Under the pieces are notes generated by a model. It was not told the DNA's origin. It made no database searches and was given only the letters and a program-made list of their open reading frames with translations. Below, one piece after another: positions 18,104 through 26,860 of a DNA stretch of 64,000 bases. This DNA comes from CAZMGG01 sp964565715 (lineage in GTDB: Bacteria; Planctomycetota; UBA1135; UBA2386): positions 11,962-75,961 of the forward strand of contig CAZMGG010000010.1 in the NCBI GenBank assembly GCA_964565715.1, in the 5' to 3' direction. Made by a program: the position numbers and the translations under genes. Numbering within the stretch: the first letter of the stretch is position 1; every line of letters begins with the position of its first letter.

Positions 18104-18964
18104 GTGTCCGCGCCCCGGCCGCTTCGCTTCGGCTTCTCGCCGTGCCCCAACGACACCTTCGCCTTCTTCGGCGCGGTGCACGGGCGCGTGCCGACGCCCG
18201 GCTTCGTGCTGCGGCCCGCACTGCACGACATCGAGACGCTGAACGGCCTCGCCGCCGGCGCCGACCCGCTGGAGGTGACCAAGGTGTCGGTGCCGGCCCT
18301 GGCCCAGGTGCTGGCGCGCTACGCGGTCCTGCCGGCGGGCGCGGCGCTCGGTTTCGGCTGCGGCCCGCTGGTGGTGGCGCGCCCCGACGCCGGGCCGCGG
18401 GATCTCGCGGCGCTGCGCGGCCGCCGGGTCGCCATCCCGGGCCAGCGCACCACCGCGCGCCTCCTGTTCGGCCTGTTCGCGCCCCAGGACTGCGAACTGG
18501 TGCCGATGGGCTTCGAGCAGATCCTGCCGGCGGTGGTCGCCGGCGCTTGCGACGCCGGGCTCATCATCCACGAGAGCCGGTTCACCTATCCCCAGCACGG
18601 GCTCGTCGCGCTGGCGGACCTCGGCGCCCTCTGGGAACGGGACACCGGCCTGCCGCTGCCGCTCGGCCTGATCGCCGTACGGCGCGACCTGCCGGCGGCG
18701 CTGCGCGCGGCGGTCGGGGCGAGCCTGCGCGACTCGGTGGCGCTGGCGCGGCGCCAGCCCGCCCTGCCGCGGCCGTTCGTGCGCGCGCACGCCCAGGAGA
18801 TGGACGATCGGGTCTGCGACCAGCACATCGCCCTCTACGTCAACGGCCACAGCGAGGATCTCGGCCCGGACGGGCGGGCGGCGATCCGGGCGATCTTCGC
18901 CCGCGGCCGCGAACGGGGCCTGCTGCCGGCGGGGCCGGATCCGCTGTCCGGGGGGGCGCCGTGA
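18104..18964 (+). CDS. mqnD: 1,4-dihydroxy-6-naphthoate synthase
   Basis: MqnD converts cyclic dehypoxanthine futalosine to 1,4-dihydroxy-6-naphthoate in the futalosine menaquinone route. The 286-residue product starts with the family signature FGFSPCPNDTFAFFGAVHG, followed by DIETLNGLAAGADPLEVTKVSV, the GRRVAIPGQRTTA segment and DAGLIIHESRFTY; it has the periplasmic-binding-protein-like fold typical of the family. The GTG at 18104 fits the family N-terminus. Its stop overlaps the GTG of the hydrolase gene downstream (GTGA). With mqnB nearby, it shows that this organism uses the futalosine rather than the classical Men pathway. Confidence 0.9.
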   Translation: MSAPRPLRFGFSPCPNDTFAFFGAVHGRVPTPGFVLRPALHDIETLNGLAAGADPLEVTKVSVPALAQVLARYAVLPAGAALGFGCGPLVVARPDAGPRDLAALRGRRVAIPGQRTTARLLFGLFAPQDCELVPMGFEQILPAVVAGACDAGLIIHESRFTYPQHGLVALADLGALWERDTGLPLPLGLIAVRRDLPAALRAAVGASLRDSVALARRQPALPRPFVRAHAQEMDDRVCDQHIALYVNGHSEDLGPDGRAAIRAIFARGRERGLLPAGPDPLSGGAP

Positions 18965-20046
18965 TCCTGCCGCTGGTGGGCACCGGCATCCTCCTGCTGG
19001 CGACGCTGCTGCCGTGTCTCCTGTGGGCGCTGGTGTGCTGGCTGCGCCGGCGGCCGTTGCGGGTGTTCCTGGCCCGCGTGTTGTGGCTGCATCTCGCCCT
19101 CGCGGCGATGCACCTGCTGGTCACCGTGCCGGGCTTCCTCGGCTTCGTCGGCTCGCGCTGGATCGACACGCGGCCGGACGAACGGGCCTACCAGGGCCCG
19201 GTGCTGCAGGACGGGGTATGGCGGGTGCAGGATCGCGACAGCCTGCGCCGCGGCGGACCGGCGGTGGTGCCGTTGCCGCCGGTCGTGCTGACCGGCCCGG
19301 GCGCCCGGCTCGGCCTCTATCGTGTGCCGGCGCCGGGCGAACCGCCGCGCGCGCGCGCGTTCCTGGTGCATGGGCTGTTCCGCAATGCCATGGAGGTTGA
19401 GCCGGTGGGCGCGATGCTGCGCGAACTCGGCTGCGAGGTGTGGCTGGTGGAGATGCGCAATCACGGCCGCAGCGCGCGTGCACCGGCGACCTTCGGCCTC
19501 GGCGACGCCGACGATCTGGTGGCGGCGATCGCCGAACTGCGGGAGCAGGGCCGGCTGGCTGGCGCACCGCTGGTCCTGTTCGGCGTGAGTCTCGGCAGCG
19601 TCACGGCGGCGCTGGCGGCGCCGCGCATCCCGGACCTCGCCGGGCTGGTGCTGGACGCGCCGATGGAGGACCTGACCGCCGCGGGTCACCGCATGCTGGG
19701 GCGCACGCGCAACGAAGGCCGCCGGGTCACCGAACTGTGGCAGCCCTGGCGGTCGCTGACCTTCGTCGCGTTGGAATGGTGGTCCGGCTTCGCCTTCGCC
19801 GATGTGCGGCCATTGACGGCGCTGACTGCGGTGCCCCCTGCGGCCGCGGCCCTGGTCATTGGCGCGGGCGACGACGACCGTTCGCCGCCGGCGGTGGCGG
19901 AGATGGTGTTCGACGCGCTGCCGATGCCGGCCCTGAAGAAGGAACTGTGGATCCGGCCGGGCTCGGGCCACGGCCGCGTCTGGCTCGACGATCCGGCGGG
20001 GTATCGGCAACGGCTGGCGCGCCTGCTGCAGCGCGTGGAGCGCTGA
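18961..20046 (+). CDS. Membrane-anchored alpha/beta hydrolase
   Basis: The 361-residue product has two N-terminal membrane segments (VGTGILLLATLLPCLLWALV and VLWLHLALAAMHLLVTVPG), then an alpha/beta-hydrolase domain: RAFLVHGLFRNAME (oxyanion strand), VWLVEMRNHGRSA, the nucleophile elbow FGVSLGSVTAALAA (Ser in GVSLG), a plausible acid in GAGDDDRSPP and the histidine in PGSGHGRVW. It resembles BEM46/YqkD-type membrane hydrolases of unknown substrate. The GTG start overlaps the mqnD stop, so it is translationally coupled to menaquinone synthesis genes, but no direct role in that pathway is known. Confidence 0.85.
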   Translation: MILPLVGTGILLLATLLPCLLWALVCWLRRRPLRVFLARVLWLHLALAAMHLLVTVPGFLGFVGSRWIDTRPDERAYQGPVLQDGVWRVQDRDSLRRGGPAVVPLPPVVLTGPGARLGLYRVPAPGEPPRARAFLVHGLFRNAMEVEPVGAMLRELGCEVWLVEMRNHGRSARAPATFGLGDADDLVAAIAELREQGRLAGAPLVLFGVSLGSVTAALAAPRIPDLAGLVLDAPMEDLTAAGHRMLGRTRNEGRRVTELWQPWRSLTFVALEWWSGFAFADVRPLTALTAVPPAAAALVIGAGDDDRSPPAVAEMVFDALPMPALKKELWIRPGSGHGRVWLDDPAGYRQRLARLLQRVER

Positions 20047-20054
20047 GCGTCAGC
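20042..20054. repeat. 13-bp inverted repeat GCTGAGCGTCAGC, left copy
   Basis: The sequence GCTGA-GCG-TCAGC is a perfect 5-bp inverted repeat and contains the hydrolase stop codon. An identical copy lies at 26861-26873, so the two copies flank the compositionally distinct three-gene operon 20278-26846. Confidence 0.5.
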
Positions 20055-20060
20055 TTGCAA

Positions 20061-20086
20061 GGAGGTTCGACCTCCGGATTCCGGAG
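20061..20086 (+). terminator. Two overlapping, mutually exclusive hairpins
   Basis: GGAGG-TTCGA-CCTCC (20061-20075) and CTCCGGA-T-TCCGGAG (20072-20086) share CTCC, so only one can form at a time. They follow the hydrolase stop by 15 bp. They could be a terminator for the menaquinone operon or a switchable leader element. No T-tract follows. Confidence 0.35.
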
Positions 20087-20263
20087 TCCTCGCGGCGCCG
20101 GGCTGGTGGGTTGGTGCCCGGGCAAGGCGCGTCGTTTGCGTCGGCCATTCGGGGGGGCTGTGCGCGGCGGTTGCGGTTGCTAGGCTTTGGCGTCTCCCTT
20201 GGACCTGGGTCGAACCGGAGAGCCCGCGCAGCGGGTGGGTCGACCTGGGAAGCAAGGCATGGC

Positions 20264-20269
20264 AAGGAG
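20264..20269 (+). promoter_or_regulatory. Shine-Dalgarno AAGGAG supporting the GTG start at 20278
   Basis: AAGGAG lies 8 nt before the GTG. Its core AGGAG is complementary to CTCCT in the repeat that follows, so repeat RNA could mask the ribosome-binding site. Confidence 0.6.
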
Positions 20270-20277
20270 CAAAGCAA

Positions 20278-22887
20278 GTGAAAGAGATCTCCTCTCCTCT
20301 CCTCTCCTCTCCTCTCCTCTCCTCTCCTAGGAGGGTCCTGCAGGCCCTGATGGTCCTGCTCGTACTCGCCGGATCCGCCACCGCGCAGACCCTTCGGGTC
20401 CTCCACGTGTGGGTGGATCCCCACAGCGGGGTCGACACGCTTCCCCTCGATTGGAACCCCGGTCCCGCGGTCCTGTCCGGCAACCGTTGCTCGCCGACCG
20501 ACACCCACCCGCACAACGTCAGCGACGGGGCCTCTCCCCCGAACTTCCTGCTGCACTCGCCCGGCCCCTTCAAGACGGTCACCGCCGCGATCAACTACGT
20601 GCGCAGCCTGCACCCGAGTGGCCTGCCGCACCTCAACACCACGACGGGCATCACGACCCAGCAGGTGGTCATCCACTGCCTGCCCGGGATCTACGGGCCG
20701 ACGACGGGGCTGGAGCCGCACACTGGGTTGTTCTTCAACGGCGAGACGTTCCCGATCCTGCTGCCGACGCGGGTTTCGCTCCAGGGCACCAACGCCATGA
20801 ACACGGTGTTCATCGCCGATGGCAGCCGGCCGGTGTTCGAGTTCGGCAACGCCCTGAACGCGTTCGCCGACGAGCCGGAGATCGAGGATCCGGACCCGAC
20901 GCCGCGGCAGTTCCTGGCGAACATCGCGATCACCGGGGCGATCCGGCAGGGCGGGTATGCGAGCCAACCCTGGAACGGCGCCGCGATCTACTTCAACCGG
21001 ACCCGCCGCACCTCGCTCCTGGTCACCAACTGCTTCCTCTACGCCAATGCGGTAGGTCTGCTGGTGGATGCAGTGCAGGGCTCGGTGCTGCAGCAGACGG
21101 GTCAGCCCTACTTCCCCAACACCAACCACGTGGTCTTCCTGGTCAACAACACGTTCGCCTGGAACGTGTGCGGCATCTGGAACGGCCAGATCACGGTCGG
21201 GGCACCCCCGGCACTGCCCAACAGCAGCCTCGGCTTGTCCCTCCTCTGCCTGGCGAACAACCTGTTCGACTCCTCGCCGCCGGTGGTGGGTTCGCCCGCC
21301 GCCTTGGAGATACCGCTGCCGCACCCGAGTGGGCGGAGCCTGATGCCTGGCAGTTCTTGGGAGCGGTGGCAGTTGGCACTTACAGGCCCGATTCCTGGAA
21401 CCACGGGTCGGCTCATCGACCCGAACCGCAAGACCAACTTCGAGGGGATGGACCGGGACGATGTCGAGGCGCAAGTGCTGACCGGCACTCGCACCAACTA
21501 CAACGCGGTCGAGTTACGGCGTTGGAACGTGAGCACGATCCTGCTGGCCGGTGGAGCCCTGCAACAGAGCACCATCGACCAGATGACGTTCCTCGGGCTG
21601 CACCAGACGGGAGAGCGCAACGGTCGGCCGGCCAACCCAAGTGGAGCCATGAACATCGAGCCGCTGACCGGCGGTGGCCAGGGACGGGGCATCCTGTTCG
21701 TCAGGGACCTGATGCACGAGGGCGCCCGGGGCGCGACGCTACCGTTCTTCGTCCCGACCAGCGGCGAATTCCACGACGTCTGCCTTGGCGACTTCCGGCT
21801 TTCCCCCGGTGCCTTGCCGGCGGTGCCGTCGGCGCCATCGCCGGGCCTGCCCCCGGATCGGGTCAACCCGTTGATCGATCAGGGCTTCACGTTCCAGAAC
21901 GATGCCATGGGCAACCCGATTCCGCTGACCATGTGGAACAGCCTGACGCTGACGCCGGATCCGTTCGACCTGGGCAATGGCGAAGCATCGTTCCCCCACA
22001 ACCCGTGGGACTGGGACTGCGAAGGGTTTGGCAATCTGCGGGTGTTCGACCATCCGATCTACCCCAACGCTCCCAACCTGGGCAGCGCGGTGCACACGAC
22101 GGACATCGGCGCGGACGAGGTGGACCTGCTGATCATGGCGGGTTACCGACAGGGGACGACGACGTTCATGTCCTTGCCCAATCCGCCCGCATCCAGCAAC
22201 AAGAACAACGACTACCAGTGGTTCCTGGCTGCCAGCGAAGGGCTGACGGGTGCCACCGGAACCGGCCTGGTGCCGCAGACCCAGGCTTCGCTCAGCCCGC
22301 TGCATTCGGATTACCTGCCGGTCGCCGGGTGGTCGCCCGGCCCTCCCGCCAGCTACTATCAGCCGCGCTACGTGGATGTCGTGCCGCATCTCCTGCCCGA
22401 CATCCACCCATGGCACTCGTCGGCACCGCATCTGTTCCCGACCAACGTCTTCTGGCAGCCCTGTTCGCCGTACGCGTCGTTCCGCAACACCTTCCTGTAC
22501 CTGGATCCGATGGTAGGGATCGTCAACCCGGTCGGGACCTGGCTCGATGTCTTCGCCACCGTCAACAACGGCAACTGGCTGGACTCGGACCTTCTCGCCG
22601 CCGCCGGCTCACCATCCAACCCCGTGTCGTGGATGAATGAGAATGGGGCCAATCCGCCGAACACAGTTGGCCTGAAGAACGACGCGAGCGTCACCGGCGG
22701 ATGGTGCTTCCTGGCGGACGGCACTGCGCCAGTGACGTTCCTGCAGCCATCCGCGAATCCGAGGTTCGCCAGCGGCGACAACGCCATGCGGATCAGCTGC
22801 GAGTTCTGGCCGGGCACGGAGCCGTGGAATGGCCTGACCAATGGCCGTGGTACCAATCTGCAGACGTTCATGATCTGGCGGCAGTAG
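20278..22887 (+). CDS. Large secreted beta-helix-like protein with a repeat-bearing start
   Basis: The 869-residue product starts at GTG 20278 (AAGGAG 8 nt upstream). Residues 5-17 are encoded by a pentanucleotide tract and read SSPLLSSPLLSSP; the signal peptide core follows (VLQALMVLLVLAGSATAQ). The mature protein begins like a DUF1565-type parallel beta-helix (PFKTVTAAINYVRSLHPSG, VVIHCLPGIYGP), and several stretches (LLVTNCFLYANAVGLLVD, VVFLVNNTFAWNVCGIW) read as helix coils. It is the first gene of an operon with the kelch protein and a third exported protein. GC content and codon bias look weaker than in flanking genes. Gain of one repeat unit would join the mature frame to an ATG at 20259. 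The function is unknown; surface binding is a reasonable guess. Confidence 0.8.
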   Translation: MKEISSPLLSSPLLSSPRRVLQALMVLLVLAGSATAQTLRVLHVWVDPHSGVDTLPLDWNPGPAVLSGNRCSPTDTHPHNVSDGASPPNFLLHSPGPFKTVTAAINYVRSLHPSGLPHLNTTTGITTQQVVIHCLPGIYGPTTGLEPHTGLFFNGETFPILLPTRVSLQGTNAMNTVFIADGSRPVFEFGNALNAFADEPEIEDPDPTPRQFLANIAITGAIRQGGYASQPWNGAAIYFNRTRRTSLLVTNCFLYANAVGLLVDAVQGSVLQQTGQPYFPNTNHVVFLVNNTFAWNVCGIWNGQITVGAPPALPNSSLGLSLLCLANNLFDSSPPVVGSPAALEIPLPHPSGRSLMPGSSWERWQLALTGPIPGTTGRLIDPNRKTNFEGMDRDDVEAQVLTGTRTNYNAVELRRWNVSTILLAGGALQQSTIDQMTFLGLHQTGERNGRPANPSGAMNIEPLTGGGQGRGILFVRDLMHEGARGATLPFFVPTSGEFHDVCLGDFRLSPGALPAVPSAPSPGLPPDRVNPLIDQGFTFQNDAMGNPIPLTMWNSLTLTPDPFDLGNGEASFPHNPWDWDCEGFGNLRVFDHPIYPNAPNLGSAVHTTDIGADEVDLLIMAGYRQGTTTFMSLPNPPASSNKNNDYQWFLAASEGLTGATGTGLVPQTQASLSPLHSDYLPVAGWSPGPPASYYQPRYVDVVPHLLPDIHPWHSSAPHLFPTNVFWQPCSPYASFRNTFLYLDPMVGIVNPVGTWLDVFATVNNGNWLDSDLLAAAGSPSNPVSWMNENGANPPNTVGLKNDASVTGGWCFLADGTAPVTFLQPSANPRFASGDNAMRISCEFWPGTEPWNGLTNGRGTNLQTFMIWRQ
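20288..20328. repeat. Pentanucleotide microsatellite (CCTCT)n, about 8.2 units
   Basis: A 41-bp perfect period-5 tract contains seven full CCTCT units (20291-20325) with partial units at both ends. It lies inside the first codons of the gene at 20278. Because 5 is not a multiple of 3, each unit gained or lost changes the reading frame. The frame opened by ATG 20259 runs through the tract and stops at TAG 20328-20330. Confidence 0.95.
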
Positions 22888-22947
22888 TTGTCGACCCATC
22901 GGGCCGGACCCGGCAACGGCTGGTCCGGCCCCAACCGAGGATCTGCG

Positions 22948-25260
22948 ATGATGTACAAGCTGAGTGTTGCGGTGGCGCTGGGGCTGGGAAGCCTGGCTGC
23001 GCCTGTTGCGCGGGCCCAGGTCATGACCTGGGAGCCCTTGCCGATGTTCGGCCCCCGGGAAGGGCACTGCATGGCCCATGATCCGATTCGCGATCGGGTT
23101 GTCGTGTTCGGCGGCACCAACTGCGACTATGGCGTGCCCATGAGGGCTGACACGTGGGAGTGGGATGGGCAGCGCTGGAGCAAGCGCTTTCCTGTGACCA
23201 GCCCGCCCGGCCGCTATGGGGCTGAGATGGCGTTTGACCACGTGCGTGGCACCATCATTCTGTTTGGCGGCCTCACCGCATGGGGAGCTACTGGTGTCTG
23301 GGCTCAGGACACCTGGGAATGGGATGGCCAGGACTGGCGCGACATCACGCCCCAGGTCGTGCCGCCGCCGCGGATCCGCTTCTGCATGGGATCGGACCCG
23401 GTGCGGCGGCAGATCGTGCTGTTCGGGGGTAGCCAGGATCCTTGGGGGGGCATCACCCTGGGTGACACCTGGGTATGGGATGGCCGGACCTGGACGCAGC
23501 GATCGCCAGCCACTAACCCGGTGTTCCGGGCCACGGCGTCGATGGCGTGGTGCGGCGCCAGCAACCGTGTGCTGATGTACGGCGGTGGTGCTGGGGCGTA
23601 CTTCTCGTTGGATCATTGCTGGGAGTGGGACGGAAACGATTGGCACGAGTACACCGGGCCAACGCCCGGTCGCAGAGCATCGGTGGTGCTCTCGGCTGTG
23701 CCCTGGAATGGCCGTGTCATCCTGCACGGTGGCATCAGGCTCGGCCCGCCGCCCCAGTATGTGGTAGATCTGCCCATCGACACCTGGGAATGGAATGGCT
23801 CCTCCTGGGCGCAGATCGCCGCCCCGCACCAACCGGGCTGCCGGGAGTGGGGCCGCCTGGCGCCGCACGTCGCCAGCGGACATCTCGTGTACTACGGTGG
23901 TCTCTTTCGAGGAGGCAATGGCGTCAGTTCGAGCACGCCGGGCACCGACCCGCAGGACCAACAGGAATCCACCTGGGTGTTCCAACAGGGCGATTGGGCC
24001 CGCCGGGCCGGTCTGGAGCCGCCGAAGCTGGAGGCATGGGTGGCGGTGGAGGAGCCCGCGCGGGACCGGACATTGCTGCTCAGCACGGTGAACGGCAACA
24101 CCGCCTGGCCCACCTTCGAGAGCTGGGTGCTTGAGGGCGAGAGGCTGCGGCGTCTGCCCGGCGTGGTGTCGCCGCCGTTCCGCGAGTGGCCGGCGATCAG
24201 CTACCACGAGGGGCTGCAGCGCGTCGTACTCTTCGGGGGCAAACTGCGCGGGATCTATCAGGGCGACACATGGGTGTGGGATGGGGTGCGCTGGACCCAG
24301 GACCTGACTCCCGGTGGCGCTTCCCCGGGATACGGCACGACGACCTACGATCCAGCCCGGCAGGCGGTGGTGATGATCCAGCCGGACAGCCAGCAGGTCT
24401 GGGAGTGGCGCGGCCAGGGGTGGCAGGTGCGCCCGGCGGCGCAACTGCCGTTTGCCGGCAGGAGGGGATTTGGTCTGTTCCTGGATCCACGGCGGGGCAC
24501 CTTGATCTTCGCCGGGGGCCGCACCTTCATGCCGGGAACCGCCATCTGGATCAGCGATCACGACGACACCTGGGAGTTCGATGGCACGTCCTGGCGGCAG
24601 TTGCAGCCGACCAATCATCCTCCTGCGCGGTACTACGACAACGGGCCTGTATTCAAGCCGGTGGCACAGCTCGGTGGTGTGCTTGGCATCGGTTTCCAGA
24701 ATCTGGTGATCCAACATTGGCTGTGGGATGGCGCGGATTGGCGGCAGGTCTTTCCGCAGCGAGAGCTGCCACCCCCCAGCCTGTTCACCCACCCGATTCC
24801 CGCCGAGACCGGGCGTGGCCTCCTGCGGGCCATCCGACCGTCCTTGTGCCACTTCGGGCCCACTGAGTCGATGATCTGGCACCTGGTGATCCGGACGCTC
24901 ACCGCCAGCACCCAGCATCCCCGGCTCGGCCAGCGCCTGGACTACTCGCTCAACCTCCCAACTCAGCCGGGCAGCCTCGCTGCATTGCTGTTCAGCGGCG
25001 CCGACTGGCCGGGCATGCCGCTGCCCGGCGTCACCGGGCGCGTGCTGCCATTGCGCGACGACGGCGTTCTGCAGGCGAGCCTTGGTGCTGGTCTGTGGAC
25101 CGTGCTCGATCCCCAGGGCCGGGGCAGCGTGGGCCTGACGGTGCCCACCAATCCCGTGCTGGTCGGCGTGCGCCTGCGCAGCGCGGCGCTGACCTTCGAT
25201 CCGCGCGCGGGGGCGTTGGGGCCGGTCACCAACGAGGTGCCGATCGACATCCTGCCATGA
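22948..25260 (+). CDS. Secreted kelch-type beta-propeller protein
   Basis: The 770-residue product has a signal peptide (MMYKLSVAVALGLGSLAAPVARAQ). About ten kelch-like blades follow, each with a VVLFGG-type strand and a DTWEWDGxxW-type strand (for example DTWEWDGQRW, DTWEWDGQDW, DTWVWDGRTW, DTWEFDGTSW). The last 120 residues (from about ASTQHPRLGQRLDYSLNL) resemble the C-terminal domain shared with other secreted proteins here and end VTNEVPIDILP. GAGG lies 7 nt before the ATG at 22948; a TTG at 22888 in the same frame is less likely. The stop overlaps the start of the next gene (ATGA). Kelch propellers usually bind proteins or glycans; the ligand is unknown. Confidence 0.87.
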   Translation: MMYKLSVAVALGLGSLAAPVARAQVMTWEPLPMFGPREGHCMAHDPIRDRVVVFGGTNCDYGVPMRADTWEWDGQRWSKRFPVTSPPGRYGAEMAFDHVRGTIILFGGLTAWGATGVWAQDTWEWDGQDWRDITPQVVPPPRIRFCMGSDPVRRQIVLFGGSQDPWGGITLGDTWVWDGRTWTQRSPATNPVFRATASMAWCGASNRVLMYGGGAGAYFSLDHCWEWDGNDWHEYTGPTPGRRASVVLSAVPWNGRVILHGGIRLGPPPQYVVDLPIDTWEWNGSSWAQIAAPHQPGCREWGRLAPHVASGHLVYYGGLFRGGNGVSSSTPGTDPQDQQESTWVFQQGDWARRAGLEPPKLEAWVAVEEPARDRTLLLSTVNGNTAWPTFESWVLEGERLRRLPGVVSPPFREWPAISYHEGLQRVVLFGGKLRGIYQGDTWVWDGVRWTQDLTPGGASPGYGTTTYDPARQAVVMIQPDSQQVWEWRGQGWQVRPAAQLPFAGRRGFGLFLDPRRGTLIFAGGRTFMPGTAIWISDHDDTWEFDGTSWRQLQPTNHPPARYYDNGPVFKPVAQLGGVLGIGFQNLVIQHWLWDGADWRQVFPQRELPPPSLFTHPIPAETGRGLLRAIRPSLCHFGPTESMIWHLVIRTLTASTQHPRLGQRLDYSLNLPTQPGSLAALLFSGADWPGMPLPGVTGRVLPLRDDGVLQASLGAGLWTVLDPQGRGSVGLTVPTNPVLVGVRLRSAALTFDPRAGALGPVTNEVPIDILP

Positions 25261-26846
25261 AGCGCCAGTGCATCGGACGGGCGGCGGTTGTGCTGCTGGT
25301 CGCCGGGATGATGTTCGCATGGACGGTGACATGGCTCGGTGCCGGTGCAGACGAGGCGGTCCCCCCCGGTGATCCGGCCGCCCGGCAGGGCATGACCCGC
25401 GAGGTTGCAGACTTGGCGGGTGGCACTGCTGCCGAGTCGACCGCAGCGCGGATGGAGTCCGGCATCGCGAGCGTCCTGCGGATCCGCCTGCTGGGCGCGG
25501 ACGGCGAGCTGGTGCCGGGCAGCGTGGCATGGTACGCCCCCGAAACCGCCGACACCGCGATGCCGCGTTTCGATCCCCTGGAGGATCTGCGGCGCCGGCA
25601 GCAGCCGATGGCCGACGGGTTCGGGCGCGGGGAAGCGCCGGCCGGGGAGGTCAGGATCGAACTGCCGGCACCGCGCCGCGTTTGGGCCCGGGTGTCGGGT
25701 GGCCGAGGTGGCACCGGCACGGTGTTCCTGAGCGTGCCGGCGTTCGCGGGCAGCCGCATGGTGGAGGCGCACCTGCAGGATGGCGTCCGGCGCGTGCACG
25801 TGCAGGTGTACCGCCCAGACCTCGGTGGGCCGGAGTCGGACGTTGCCGTGGAGTGCGTCGATTCGGACGGAGTCAGGGCATGGAGCGGGACGACTGACCG
25901 GACCGGGTATGCCTGCGCCACCTTCCCCGGGCAGGGAACGTTCCGTGTCCGGTTGTCGGCGGGTCCGGATGGACCGCCGCATGCGGCCGTGGTGCGCTTC
26001 CGTCCTGGGCCCGACGGCCAGGATGCCGTGGTGACCCTGGTGGTGCCGGAACGACGGTTTGCCCGGAAGGTGCGCGTGGATGTCGATGGGCTTGGCTCCG
26101 GCCAACAGCCGGCTGCGCTGTTGCTGGTGCGGACCGATGCCGGACCGGAGGTCGTGGCCTGCGCCGTCACCGAGCTGCGCCCGGGCAGCACCCTGATCCA
26201 GGTGGAACTGCCGCGGGGTGTCTATCGCCCCCGGGTCGTGCCGCAAGGCGGGCTGGCGTTTGCTGGTGGAACGCCGCTGGTGACCTTCGCCGAGGATGCC
26301 GGCGACGAAAGCCGGATCCACCTGCAGCCCGGCCCGCAGGGGTTGCTCGAGTTGCGTGCCATCCCGGACGAAGCGATGCCCGTCACGGTGCGGCTGGTCG
26401 CAGCGGATGACCTGGCGGATGTATCGGAGCCGAAGATCTGGTTGGGACCGGTCCGGTGGCATCGGCGCCGGGAGCCCGTTGGCGCGTGGGAGGAACCCGC
26501 CATGATCGTCGCGCGAAGCCGGAACGGAGCATGGATCGGCCGGACCGGGATCCTGGCGGCTGGCGAGACGCTGACGGTGGAGATGGCACCGGCCGCCACC
26601 GTCGAAGTTCGGCTGCGCGGATGGCACCCCGGGGCCGTGGTCGCGGGCCAGCATGCCGGCGGTGAAGTCGTGCGGATGTTCCGTGCCAGTCTGTGCGACT
26701 CGCCGTGGGGCCGCATGCCGGTGGCACGGGCGGTGCTGGCCGTGCCCCGTGGGCCGCTGCGCCTGCAGGCCTGGAATGGCGGTGGCTTGGCCATCGCGGA
26801 CCGACATGTAGAGGTGGCTGCCCCCTGGGTGGCGATCGACCTGTAG
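25257..26846 (+). CDS. Exported protein of unknown function, third gene of the kelch operon
   Basis: The 529-residue product starts in an ATGA overlap with the kelch gene. It has an N-terminal membrane anchor or signal (AAVVLLVAGMMFAWTVTWLG, residues about 9-28). The remainder is beta-rich with segments reminiscent of carboxypeptidase-regulatory or PEGA-like sandwiches (VRIRLLGADGELVPGSV-like start, GTTDRTGYACATFPGQGTF, VRLSAGPDGPPH, VEVRLRGWHPGAVV). No catalytic motif is seen. Translation coupling to the kelch protein argues for joint function, perhaps as a membrane-linked partner of the two secreted proteins upstream (inference). Confidence 0.75.
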   Translation: MKRQCIGRAAVVLLVAGMMFAWTVTWLGAGADEAVPPGDPAARQGMTREVADLAGGTAAESTAARMESGIASVLRIRLLGADGELVPGSVAWYAPETADTAMPRFDPLEDLRRRQQPMADGFGRGEAPAGEVRIELPAPRRVWARVSGGRGGTGTVFLSVPAFAGSRMVEAHLQDGVRRVHVQVYRPDLGGPESDVAVECVDSDGVRAWSGTTDRTGYACATFPGQGTFRVRLSAGPDGPPHAAVVRFRPGPDGQDAVVTLVVPERRFARKVRVDVDGLGSGQQPAALLLVRTDAGPEVVACAVTELRPGSTLIQVELPRGVYRPRVVPQGGLAFAGGTPLVTFAEDAGDESRIHLQPGPQGLLELRAIPDEAMPVTVRLVAADDLADVSEPKIWLGPVRWHRRREPVGAWEEPAMIVARSRNGAWIGRTGILAAGETLTVEMAPAATVEVRLRGWHPGAVVAGQHAGGEVVRMFRASLCDSPWGRMPVARAVLAVPRGPLRLQAWNGGGLAIADRHVEVAAPWVAIDL

Positions 26847-26860
26847 GTTGTGGGTGGGCT

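Noticed and set aside
20205..20216. T-loop-like GGTTCGACC on the minus strand
   Set aside because: No cloverleaf can be built around it: the T-stem does not pair and no acceptor or anticodon stem is in place.
20288..20328. CRISPR-like array
   Set aside because: The unit is 5 bp with no spacers, so it is a microsatellite.
20050..21474. Antisense frame with RREERRG repeats
   Set aside because: The repeat only mirrors the CCTCT tract; the rest is a shadow of the secreted protein gene.
22609..25530. Long antisense frame of 973 codons opposite the kelch gene
   Set aside because: The kelch gene has a signal peptide and ten recognisable blades; the antisense product has no domain and a biased composition.
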